DNA from: Pseudomonadota bacterium
GTDB taxonomy: Bacteria > Pseudomonadota > Alphaproteobacteria > Rhizobiales > Xanthobacteraceae
Assembly (NCBI GenBank): GCA_023417665.1
Contig: JAEZFA010000062.1
Coordinates: 1 to 16,218 of the forward strand
DNA: 16,218 bases
Reading direction: 5' to 3'
Part shown: positions 1-6,413 of the stretch, one piece after another
How the letters are laid out: the number at the start of each line of letters is the position of its first letter
Numbering within the stretch: position 1 is the first letter of the stretch
The notes under the pieces: generated by a model
Seen by the model: the letters and a program-made list of their open reading frames with translations, nothing else
The model's database searches: none
Told to the model about the DNA's origin: nothing
Position numbers and translations under genes: made by a program

Positions 1-815
1 CGCAGCATCGGCATCATGCGGCCGATGCTGCTTCCCAGCGACGCCGGCGCGGTGAGGTTGCGCGATTCGAAGGTCTCCTGCAGCGGCAAGAGATCGACCA
101 GGAGGTCGATGAGGATGCCGGGATTGCGGCTGACATGGCCGCCGTCGGAGAGAATCTGCCGCCGCAGCTCGATGGCGAGTCGCCGCGCCGACTGCACCAG
201 CAGCCGCTGTTCGCCTGCCATGCAGAGCCCGGCGAAGGTCAGCGCAATCGCGACCAGCAGGCGCGGATAGCCGTCTTCGACGATCGGATAGATCTGGCGC
301 AGGAAGCGCACCTGTCGCGACAGGCTGCGGACGAAGCGCCGGTAAAACCCGTGATCGACTTCTTGCAGGATCAACGGCGAGTGCGTGAGCCACGAAATGA
401 CGCGCCGCGCCGTGATTTCCGGTTGCCAGGATTCCGGATGCGAACCGCCGTGCAGCGTGATCCAGTCGGACACCAGTGCGCGCGCGTTTTTGCGTGACAG
501 CGCAAGGCCGGCCGACCGCATATGGCGCAGCCATCCGAAGCCGAGCAGCACTTCGGACCATTCGGGCGAGGGTGATTGCAGTTCGAAGGGCGAGCGGCCA
601 TTCGCGCTCACAACCTTGCCGGCGAAGGAAAAAACCCCGCTATAGATTTCCGTGGCGACTACCGGGTCGCCGGTGCGCAGGTCCTGCGGCGCGATCAGCA
701 GCCGTTCGGGAATTGGTACCCGTAAACGCCAGCGATAGGCCGGGTTGAACGCAAGGCGCGTCCACCATCCCCGCAACCCGCTTCCGCCAAGCTGAGGCCG
801 CCCTCGCTCCGCCAT
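1..815 (-). CDS. Heparinase II/III family protein, N-terminal part (runs off left edge)
   Basis: The minus-strand frame from the ATG at 815 is open to the window edge and gives 271 residues. It begins MAERGRPQLGGSGLRGWW. Features typical of the helical (alpha/alpha-toroid) N-terminal half of heparinase II/III-like proteins include a DWI...HGGSHPESW stretch (about 117-130), YPIVEDGYPRLL (about 176-187) and SDGGHVSRNPG (about 223-233). The C-terminal beta-sandwich and most of the presumed lyase residues lie outside the window. The family cleaves acidic polysaccharides by beta-elimination, but rhizobial members have no assigned substrate. It lies 110 bases downstream of rsmB on the same strand, an arrangement I recall from other Hyphomicrobiales. 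A GAGAAGG stretch precedes the ATG. A TTG a little upstream is an alternative start. The family call is firm and the substrate unknown. Confidence 0.9.
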   Translation of the reverse strand, partial: MAERGRPQLGGSGLRGWWTRLAFNPAYRWRLRVPIPERLLIAPQDLRTGDPVVATEIYSGVFSFAGKVVSANGRSPFELQSPSPEWSEVLLGFGWLRHMRSAGLALSRKNARALVSDWITLHGGSHPESWQPEITARRVISWLTHSPLILQEVDHGFYRRFVRSLSRQVRFLRQIYPIVEDGYPRLLVAIALTFAGLCMAGEQRLLVQSARRLAIELRRQILSDGGHVSRNPGILIDLLVDLLPLQETFESRNLTAPASLGSSIGRMMPML

Positions 816-925
816 CGGTCGCCGCCGCCTTCTCAACCACCGGTCTGCCTCTCGCCGGTGCGTAAACTCCCCAGACCCTTGCGAATCAAGATAGCCAAGC
901 CCGCAGTCCTGTCCACTTGGCGGTA

Positions 926-2266
926 TCAGGCCTTGCGGCGCAAGCGGCTCGCAAAGAACCCGTCACAACCGGCAAGCCGCGGATCGTCATGGGGAAAATG
1001 GAAGGGAAGCGTCCGGATATCGCCGCGGCGGGTCAGGGCGCGCGGATCGCCGGCATCGGCTTCTTGGAGCGGAACGCGCTCGATGGCGGGGTTGCGCGAA
1101 AGCAAATCCTCGATCTGCTGCTCTCCTTCTTCGGGCTCGAGCGAGCAGGTGGAGTACACGATCATTCCGCCGGGCTTTACGAGCTTCACGGCATTGTCGA
1201 GCAGGCGGGTCTGCAGCTTCGCCACCTGTGCAAGGTCTTCCGGCTGCTTCTGCCAGAGGATGTCGGGATGGCGGCGGATGGTGCCGGTTGCCGAACAGGG
1301 CGCGTCGAGCAGAACCGCGTCGAATGGTTCCGCTTCCCAGCTCGCCGCGTCGGCGACAACGATTTCCGCCTGAAGCTTGGTGCGGGCGAGATTCTGCGCC
1401 AGACGTTTGAGGCGCGGTGCGGAGCGATCAACAGCCGTCACGCGCGCGCCTGCACTGGCAAGCTGCAACGTCTTGCCGCCGGGTGCCGCGCATAGATCAG
1501 CTACGCGGAAGTTGCGGAGGTTGCCGAGGAGCTTTGCGGGGATTGCGGCGGCTGCATCCTGCACCCACCATTCGCCCTCGTCGTAACCGGGCAGTTGCGG
1601 CACCGCGCCCTTGCCGGTCACGCGCACGCTGCCGGTCGGAAGCAGCAGGCCCTGCAGCAGTTCCGCGAGCGCCTGCGGGTCGCCTTTCGGCGTGATGTCG
1701 AGTGCCGGCTCGACGCGATGCGCGAGGCAGATCGCGCGCAGGCCTTCCTCGCCATAGGCAGCGCGCCAGCGGCCGCGCATCCACTCCTGCGTATCGGCTT
1801 CCGCCGGAAGGGCCGCGAGCAGCGCCGGGCCTTCGGCAATGGTCCGGCGCAGCACGGCATTGGTGAGGCCGGCATAGCGCTTGTTGCGAATTTCGTTGGC
1901 GAGATCCACGGCAAGATCGACCGCGGCGTGATCGGCGACATCGAGCAGAAGGATCTGCGCGGCGCCCGAAAGCAGGATCGCATGGACGCGGACGTCCTCG
2001 GGCCAGCCCTGTTCGAGAAATCGCTCCAGCACGGCCTGCAGGCTGCCGGCGCGGCGCAGCGCGGTCGCGACGATCATGCGCGAAAGCGCGCGGTCGCGTT
2101 CTTCCAGCGCGCGAAAAGCGATGCCGGTTTCGCCGTGCTCGAAAACATCCTCGAGCGGGCGGCGCTTATGCAGGATCGCGAGCAGCGCGTCGGCAGCAAA
2201 GCGCCGGGCGTTGAGGCCCGGCGTTTCGTCTTGTGTCAGTTTTTTGCGTTGGCGGTGTTTTGCCAT
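926..2266 (-). CDS. rsmB: 16S rRNA (cytosine-C5) methyltransferase RsmB/NOP family
   Basis: The product is 446 residues, close to the usual 430-450. It transfers methyl from S-adenosylmethionine to C5 of a cytosine in 16S rRNA (C967 in E. coli). Residues about 20-150 form the NusB-like RNA-binding domain, and the rest is the Rossmann methyltransferase domain. Motif I is VADLCAAPGGKT (255-266). The two cysteines of the m5C mechanism are present: DAPCSATG (321-328, C324) and YSTCS (371-375, C374). The protein ends with the family's GCDGFFASRL. It lies only 26 bases downstream of htpX on the same strand and is probably co-transcribed with it. The N-terminus is basic (MAKHRQRKK), which fits RNA binding. 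Orthology to RsmB rather than another RsmB/NOP member is inferred from the NusB-like domain and the length. Confidence 0.95.
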   Translation of the reverse strand: MAKHRQRKKLTQDETPGLNARRFAADALLAILHKRRPLEDVFEHGETGIAFRALEERDRALSRMIVATALRRAGSLQAVLERFLEQGWPEDVRVHAILLSGAAQILLLDVADHAAVDLAVDLANEIRNKRYAGLTNAVLRRTIAEGPALLAALPAEADTQEWMRGRWRAAYGEEGLRAICLAHRVEPALDITPKGDPQALAELLQGLLLPTGSVRVTGKGAVPQLPGYDEGEWWVQDAAAAIPAKLLGNLRNFRVADLCAAPGGKTLQLASAGARVTAVDRSAPRLKRLAQNLARTKLQAEIVVADAASWEAEPFDAVLLDAPCSATGTIRRHPDILWQKQPEDLAQVAKLQTRLLDNAVKLVKPGGMIVYSTCSLEPEEGEQQIEDLLSRNPAIERVPLQEADAGDPRALTRRGDIRTLPFHFPHDDPRLAGCDGFFASRLRRKA

Positions 2267-2292
2267 GCAGGCGTTCTAGCAGCCCTTGGTCG

Positions 2293-3219
2293 TCAACCCC
2301 AAGGGCCCGGCTGGCGCGCTTTCGGGCCGGTCGCGCCGGAGGCGCGGTTTCCTGCGGGGCGTGGCGCGTATGCTGCACCCATCTGTGCTGCGATCTGCTG
2401 CAACTGCGCGATCCGGTTCTCGGTGGCGGGGTGCGTGGAGAAAAGATTGTCCATGCGCTCGCCGGAGAGCGGATTGATGATGAACATATGCGCGGTCGCA
2501 GGATTGCGCTCGGCGTCCATGTTCGGGATCGCGTGCGCGGCGCCGGAGATCTTGTTCAGCGCGGAGGCCAGCGCCATCGGCTGGCCGGAGATTTCCGCGC
2601 CCATGCGGTCGGCGGCATATTCGCGGGTGCGGGAGATCGCCATCTGCACGACCATGGCGGCGAGCGGCGCCAAAATCATCATGGCGATCGTGCCGATCAT
2701 GCCGATGCCGTTGTTGTTGCGGTTGCCGCCGAAGAACATGCCGAAATTGGTCAGCATCGAGATCGCGCCGGCAAAGGTCGCGGTGATCGTCATGATCAGC
2801 GTGTCGCGGTTCTTGATGTGCGCAAGCTCGTGGGCCATGACGCCGGCGATTTCATCGCGGTTCAGCATCTGCAACAGGCCGGTGGTCGCGGCGACGGCCG
2901 CGTTCTCGGGATTGCGGCCGGTCGCGAACGCGTTCGGCTGCGGGTTGTCCATCAGGTAGACCTTCGGCATCGGCAGGCCGGCGCGTTGCGAAAGCTCGCG
3001 CACCATCTGGTGCAATTCGGGCGCGGTACGCTCGTCGACTTCCTGCGCGCCGTGCATCGACAAGACCATCTTGTCGGAATTCCAGTAGCTGAAAAGGTTC
3101 ATGCCGGCGGCGATGACGAGCGCGATCAGCATGCCCTGCTGCCCGCCGATCAAGGCGCCGATCCCCATGAAGAGCGCGGTCATGCCGGCAAGCAGAAGCG
3201 CGGTTTTCATGTAGTTCAT
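2293..3219 (-). CDS. htpX: Membrane zinc metalloprotease HtpX
   Basis: This is an inner-membrane M48-family protease of 308 residues that degrades damaged or misfolded membrane proteins. The zinc site HELAH is at 130-134 (H130, H134) and the third ligand is probably E200 in SRTREYAAD. Hydrophobic segments lie at about 4-20, 25-45, 143-162 and 173-193, in the usual HtpX pattern. NPQPNAFATGRNP (92-104) is also typical. The frame extends further upstream, but the start chosen is the ATG at 3219 (MNYMKTALLL), because homology begins there and a GGAAAGGG sequence precedes it. The last 25 or so residues are low-complexity, rich in Gly, Pro and Arg. rsmB follows after 26 bases. A sigma-32-like promoter at 3271-3299 fits the heat-shock control known for htpX in other bacteria. 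Confidence 0.96.
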   Translation of the reverse strand: MNYMKTALLLAGMTALFMGIGALIGGQQGMLIALVIAAGMNLFSYWNSDKMVLSMHGAQEVDERTAPELHQMVRELSQRAGLPMPKVYLMDNPQPNAFATGRNPENAAVAATTGLLQMLNRDEIAGVMAHELAHIKNRDTLIMTITATFAGAISMLTNFGMFFGGNRNNNGIGMIGTIAMMILAPLAAMVVQMAISRTREYAADRMGAEISGQPMALASALNKISGAAHAIPNMDAERNPATAHMFIINPLSGERMDNLFSTHPATENRIAQLQQIAAQMGAAYAPRPAGNRASGATGPKARQPGPWG

Positions 3220-3230
3220 CGAAGGATTTT

Positions 3231-3240
3231 CCCTTTCCGG
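3231..3240 (-). promoter_or_regulatory. Purine-rich ribosome-binding site of htpX
   Basis: On the minus strand the sequence CCGGAAAGGG ends 11 bases before the ATG at 3219. It is the best Shine-Dalgarno candidate nearby and supports starting htpX at MNYMKTALLL rather than at the upstream end of the frame. Confidence 0.5.
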
Positions 3241-3270
3241 CGTTCCATTCGCCAACTTCACCCGACAAAA

Positions 3271-3299
3271 GAATGGGGTGCCGGAACCCCTGCCGCAAG
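3271..3299 (-). promoter_or_regulatory. Candidate RpoH (sigma-32) heat-shock promoter of htpX
   Basis: On the minus strand CTTGCGG (3299-3293) is followed after 14 bases by CCCCATTC (3278-3271). This closely resembles the E. coli sigma-32 consensus CTTGAAA-N(11-16)-CCCCATnT, and the -10 part matches best. Transcription would start near 3264, leaving about 45 bases of leader before the htpX ATG. htpX is a known heat-shock gene in other bacteria, so the position makes sense. The -35 differs at its last three bases, and I have not compared the site with the alphaproteobacterial RpoH consensus. Confidence 0.55.
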
Positions 3300-3355
3300 A
3301 GCCGTGTTTCTGCGGGGAGCTTGACGCGCGAAGCCGGAGATAGTTCCTGACGGCC

Positions 3356-3535
3356 ATGACCGAGAAGAAGCCGCTTTCTGCCGCCGCCAAACGGGCCCTC
3401 GCGGAAGCCGAGGCCCGCCGCGCCGCGATCGACGCGGCTGCCGCCGCGCTGCCACCCGAGAAGGGCGCCAGACGCGAGAAGGAGCCCTCGCGCTACGGCG
3501 ACTGGGAGAAGAAGGGGATCGCCAGCGACTTCTGA
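3356..3535 (+). CDS. DUF1674 / SDHAF4-like succinate dehydrogenase assembly factor
   Basis: This small gene encodes 59 residues starting MTEKKPLSAAAKRALAEAEA. It has a charged Ala/Arg/Glu-rich helix-forming N-terminus (about 5-42) and ends with the family signature PSRYGDWEKKGIASDF. That C-terminal motif is diagnostic of DUF1674, the family of eukaryotic SDHAF4 and yeast Sdh8. These proteins bind flavinylated SdhA in the matrix or cytoplasm and protect it until it joins SdhB. The same chaperone role is inferred here from the family. The gene diverges from htpX across a 136-base spacer. Its TGA overlaps the ATG of the extensin-like gene by one base (TGATG), which suggests translational coupling. 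No sdh genes are in the window. No strong Shine-Dalgarno sequence precedes the ATG. Confidence 0.9.
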   Translation: MTEKKPLSAAAKRALAEAEARRAAIDAAAAALPPEKGARREKEPSRYGDWEKKGIASDF

Positions 3536-4227
3536 TGCGGAAGATTTTGCGCTGGGGGATTTTGATCTGCTTTCTCGGGCTCGCGGCCGGCGGCAGTTAT
3601 GTCGCGATCTACTTCGAGCAATTGCTGGAGCGCTACGCGCCGTTCGACCTGCGCGAGCCGCCCGACTGGCTCACGGATCTGCAGCTCTATTATCTGCGCG
3701 CGAGCCCGGAGAAATGCTTTGCCGTGCTTGCGCGAAGCGAGATCGCGTTCACGCGCCAGCAATATCCGCTGAACGAACGAGGCTGCGGGTTCGACGACGG
3801 CGTGCTGCTCACGAAACAAACCATCAGCTATGGCAGCAACGTCCTGCTGCGCTGCCCGGCAGCGGCGTCACTGGTGTTGTGGGAGCGCCATGTGCTGCAG
3901 CAGGAAGCGCAGCGCATCCTGAAAAAGAACGTCCGCGCGATCCAGACGTTCGGCACGTTCTCCTGCCGCAACGTCAATCATAAGAAACAGGGAAGGCTGA
4001 GCCAGCACGCGACGGCAAACGCCATCGACATCGCGGGCTTTACTTTCACCGACGGTTCGCGTGCGGTTCTGCTCAAGGACTGGGATAACGGCGAACGGGG
4101 CGAGTTTCTGCGCGCGGTGCGTGACGGGGCGTGCCGGTTCTTCGGCGGCGTGCTCTCGCCCGACTACAATGCCGCGCACGCCAATCATTTCCATTTCGAC
4201 ATGGGCTGGTGGAAGATTTGCCGATGA
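3535..4227 (+). CDS. Extensin-like C-terminal domain protein, membrane-anchored
   Basis: The product is 230 residues with an N-terminal membrane anchor or uncleaved signal (about 7-26), so the rest is probably periplasmic. The rest matches the bacterial extensin-like C-terminal domain: NERGCGFDDG (80-89), LLRCPAAASLVLWE (104-117), a conserved core around SQHATANAID (156-165) and HANHFHFDMG (215-224). The pattern H158-x6-D165 followed by H218-x-H220 resembles the zinc ligands and active site of D,D-peptidases of the M15/LAS type, so a murein-hydrolase-like activity is plausible but is my inference. Six cysteines (61, 84, 107, 144, 200, 229) could form disulfides in the periplasm. The start ATG overlaps the stop of the SDHAF4-like gene. 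The domain name comes from plant extensins and says nothing about bacterial function. Confidence 0.85.
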   Translation: MRKILRWGILICFLGLAAGGSYVAIYFEQLLERYAPFDLREPPDWLTDLQLYYLRASPEKCFAVLARSEIAFTRQQYPLNERGCGFDDGVLLTKQTISYGSNVLLRCPAAASLVLWERHVLQQEAQRILKKNVRAIQTFGTFSCRNVNHKKQGRLSQHATANAIDIAGFTFTDGSRAVLLKDWDNGERGEFLRAVRDGACRFFGGVLSPDYNAAHANHFHFDMGWWKICR

Positions 4228-4234
4228 AGATCCT

Positions 4235-4326
4235 TCGTCATGGCCGGGCTCGTCCCGGCCATCCTCGCTTTAACTGCGGTGAGTTCTGAAAGGCGTGGAT
4301 GCTCGGCATAAAGCCGGGCATGACGA
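4235..4326. repeat. Palindromic intergenic repeat with two hairpins
   Basis: This 92-base element fills most of the gap between two convergent genes. Its ends are imperfect inverted repeats (TCGTCATGGCCGGG and CCGGGCATGACGA). Each half folds by itself. Positions 4241-4261 form TGGCCGGG-CTCGT-CCCGGCCA with a perfect 8-base stem. Positions 4300-4320 form TGCTCGGC-ATAAA-GCCGGGCA with one G-T pair. From memory, closely similar intergenic sequences are abundant in Bradyrhizobium and related genomes. Between convergent genes it may also stop transcription from both sides, but it has no T-run. Only one copy is in the window, so calling it a dispersed family rests on recall. Confidence 0.7.
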
Positions 4327-4335
4327 GTTAGACGT

Positions 4336-4824
4336 TTAGTGCGTCACGATCACCGGCGTGCCGACGCCGACGCGCTCATAGAGATCGACGATGTCTTCGT
4401 TATACATGCGGAAGCAGCCATAAGACGCAAACCTGCCGACCGAGTTCGGCCGGTTGGTGCCGTGGATCGCATATTCGCCGCCGGTCAGCGTCAGCGCGCG
4501 CACGCCCATGGGATTGTTATGCGCGCCGCCCGGAATCATGTCGGGCATGTTCGGAAAGTCGCGCTTCACTTCCGGCGGTGGTGCCCAGGCCGGGTTCACA
4601 TATTTTCCGTCGATATAGCGCGTTCCGTACCACTGCTTGCCGCGCTTGGCGACGGCGACGCGATAGCGGATCGCCTGTCCGTTGCCGAGCGAGAGATAGA
4701 GTGCGCGCTCCTTGGTCGAAATCACGATGACGCCGGGATAGGCGTTCGGAAAGCTGACGAGCTCGCGCGCCTGCAACGGCGAGAACGCAAACAGAAACAA
4801 CGCAACAAGGAAAAACCGACGCAT
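4336..4824 (-). CDS. L,D-transpeptidase, YkuD domain, exported
   Basis: The product is 162 residues, a signal peptide (about 1-20, MRRFFLVALFLFAFSPLQA) plus a single YkuD catalytic domain. The active-site motif is complete: HGTN (121-124) followed by S134-Y-G-C137-F-R139, where C137 would be the nucleophile. PMGVRAL (105-111) is also typical. These periplasmic enzymes make 3-3 crosslinks in peptidoglycan or attach proteins to the meso-diaminopimelate residue of the stem. Which of these it does cannot be told from the sequence. I chose the ATG at 4824 because an AGG lies 8-10 bases before it. A GTG at 4833 would add three residues and has no usable ribosome-binding site. It is convergent with the extensin-like gene and 96 bases downstream of the Kelch gene. 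Confidence 0.93.
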   Translation of the reverse strand: MRRFFLVALFLFAFSPLQARELVSFPNAYPGVIVISTKERALYLSLGNGQAIRYRVAVAKRGKQWYGTRYIDGKYVNPAWAPPPEVKRDFPNMPDMIPGGAHNNPMGVRALTLTGGEYAIHGTNRPNSVGRFASYGCFRMYNEDIVDLYERVGVGTPVIVTH

Positions 4825-4886
4825 GGCCCGCACCTGACAACGAGCGGCAAGCCTACGCGCGCCGGAACCGCAGCGCTCGAAAACTC

Positions 4887-4903
4887 AATTTTAGCGTAAA
4901 ATT
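4887..4903. promoter_or_regulatory. AT-rich perfect palindrome upstream of the L,D-transpeptidase gene
   Basis: AATTTTA-GCG-TAAAATT is a perfect 7-base inverted repeat, an AT island in otherwise GC-rich DNA. It lies 62 bases before the transpeptidase ATG and just past the Kelch stop codon. On the minus strand TAAAAT inside it could serve as a -10 element. It could be an operator over a promoter, or a weak hairpin after the Kelch gene. The sequence alone does not decide. Confidence 0.4.
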
Positions 4904-4920
4904 TTTGCAAGCAAGTAAGG

Positions 4921-5997
4921 TTAGCCGAGCGTAAACGCCTCGTGCACGGCGCTCTGCACGCCGCCGCCCATGACCGGACCACCGCCGGCGACATGGATCA
5001 TGTCGCCGATCGCGACCGCGCCGAGGCCATGGCGCGGCGTTTTCATCGGCGCGTACTGCTCCCAAGAATCGGCGACCGGATCATAGGCTTCGTTCTGGCC
5101 GAATACGCGGTGCGAGCCTTCGCCGCCCATGCAGAATATTTTTCCGCGATAGAGCACCGCGCCGTGGCCGGAGCGCGCAGTCGGCAGCGGCGCGCGGGGC
5201 TCCCACTTGTCGGTGGCGCCGTCATAGACGTGGTGGAAGTTCGAGTTCGTATAGAACGTATCGACGCGGCCGCCGATCAGATGAATTTTGCCGCCGGTCG
5301 TCACGATGCCGGTGTGGTCGCGCGCGGTATAGAACGGCGCGCGTTCCTCCCACTTGTCCGACGCCGGGTCGTAGGCGAAGTGCCAGTTCACCGACTGGCG
5401 CGTGGCGAAACTGTTTCCGGTCGCGCCACCGACCGCATGCACGCGGCCGCGATAGCCGATGCAGGAGGCGGCACCGAAGGCTTTCGGAAACGGCGCGATC
5501 CTTTCCCAGCGGTCGTTCTCCGCGTCATAGACGAAGCATTGCGGATGCGGCGTGTGATTCTGGCCGACGAAACCGCCAAGCGCATAAAGTTTTCCGTCCA
5601 GCACGGCGACGCCGACATGATTGGCGCCCTGCGGCAATGCCGCGACCGCGAGCCATTTGTCGGATTGCTGGTCGTAGACGTGATGATAGTTGCGATCGAC
5701 GCGCTGCTCGCCGTAGCCGCCGACCAGATGCATCTTGCCGCGATACGCGGTGGCCCAGGCCATCTCGCTTCTGGCGATCGGCAGCGGCGCGCGGTCGATC
5801 CACTTGCCCAGGATCTCCGCCTTCTTCGCGGGACTGTCATAGACCCATTGCGTCTGCGCGATCTCGGGGAGATTGATGCGGCCGGGCTGCCGCAGGCTTT
5901 CATACTGGCCGCCGTGATGCTGATGCTGCGCGAAGGCGGGCGAGGCGAAAACCGCAAGGCCGCCCGCGACGAAGGCGCGACGGTTGAAATCACTCAT
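4921..5997 (-). CDS. Tat-exported Kelch-repeat beta-propeller protein
   Basis: The product is 358 residues. The N-terminus NRRAFVAGGLAVFASPAFA (5-23) is a twin-arginine signal with a likely AFA cleavage site, so the protein probably folds in the cytoplasm and acts in the periplasm. The mature end is histidine-rich (QHQHHGG, 24-30). Six Kelch blades follow, with Gly-Gly pairs at about 93, 141, 190, 242, 291 and 338. Conserved YD...DKW elements are at 108-115, 157-164, 209-216 and 258-265, and YDPVADSW (305-312) belongs to the same set. Such propellers include NanM-type mutarotases and the galactose oxidase fold, but I see no basis for assigning an activity here. GGGAGAGAG precedes the ATG. It lies 59 bases downstream of acs, separated from it by a terminator, so its promoter is unclear. 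Confidence 0.88.
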   Translation of the reverse strand: MSDFNRRAFVAGGLAVFASPAFAQHQHHGGQYESLRQPGRINLPEIAQTQWVYDSPAKKAEILGKWIDRAPLPIARSEMAWATAYRGKMHLVGGYGEQRVDRNYHHVYDQQSDKWLAVAALPQGANHVGVAVLDGKLYALGGFVGQNHTPHPQCFVYDAENDRWERIAPFPKAFGAASCIGYRGRVHAVGGATGNSFATRQSVNWHFAYDPASDKWEERAPFYTARDHTGIVTTGGKIHLIGGRVDTFYTNSNFHHVYDGATDKWEPRAPLPTARSGHGAVLYRGKIFCMGGEGSHRVFGQNEAYDPVADSWEQYAPMKTPRHGLGAVAIGDMIHVAGGGPVMGGGVQSAVHEAFTLG

Positions 5998-6010
5998 CGT
6001 CTCTCTCCCG

Positions 6011-6047
6011 CTGAAAAGAAAATCGCCCGGGACTTTGCCCGGGCGAT
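6011..6047 (-). terminator. Rho-independent terminator of acs
   Basis: A perfect 10-base stem (ATCGCCCGGG, 6022-6031, with CCCGGGCGAT, 6038-6047) encloses a 6-base loop. Read on the minus strand it is followed by TTTCTTTTCAG (6021-6011), a T-rich tail. It begins 9 bases after the acs stop codon and lies before the Kelch gene, so acs transcripts should mostly end here. Confidence 0.85.
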
Positions 6048-6056
6048 GTGACGACT

Positions 6057-6374
6057 TTATGCGCTCTTCTTATTCTGGCGATTGTTCACCAGATCGTCGA
6101 CCACCGCGGGGTCCGCGAGCGTCGAGGTGTCGCCGAGGCTTTGATATTCGTCCTCGGCGATCTTGCGAAGAATACGCCGCATGATCTTGCCGGAGCGTGT
6201 CTTCGGCAGGCCCGGCGCGAACTGGATCAGATCGGGCGAGGCGATCGGCCCGATTTCCTTGCGCACCCAGCCGACGAGTTCCTTGCGCAGATCCTCGGTG
6301 CCCGCTTCGCCGGCCATCAGCGTCACATAGGCGTAGATGCCCTGACCCTTGATGTTGTGCGGATAGCCGACCAC
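6057..6374 (-). CDS. Possible separately translated C-terminal domain of Acs
   Basis: After the premature stop the Acs frame stays open to 6057. A GTG at 6374 is preceded by GGAAG with five bases between, 39 bases past the stop, so ribosomes might reinitiate and make a 105-residue fragment (first residues MVGYPHNIKGQG) carrying the A10 lysine in RSGK. This is only a possibility. The GTG is an ordinary internal valine codon of acs. Whether two separate pieces could rebuild activity is unknown. Confidence 0.25.
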   Translation of the reverse strand: MVGYPHNIKGQGIYAYVTLMAGEAGTEDLRKELVGWVRKEIGPIASPDLIQFAPGLPKTRSGKIMRRILRKIAEDEYQSLGDTSTLADPAVVDDLVNNRQNKKSA

Positions 6375-6413
6375 GGCCGCTTCCGAAACTTTCGGATGCG
6401 CGACCAGCGCGCT

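Noticed and set aside
816..925. A small gene or terminator between rsmB and the heparinase-like gene
   Set aside because: No frame with coding character and no hairpin with a T-run was found in this 110-base gap.
3220..3390. N-terminal extension of htpX by 57 residues
   Set aside because: It has no HtpX-like sequence, overlaps the divergent SDHAF4-like gene start and would leave no promoter space. The start at 3219 has a purine-rich site.
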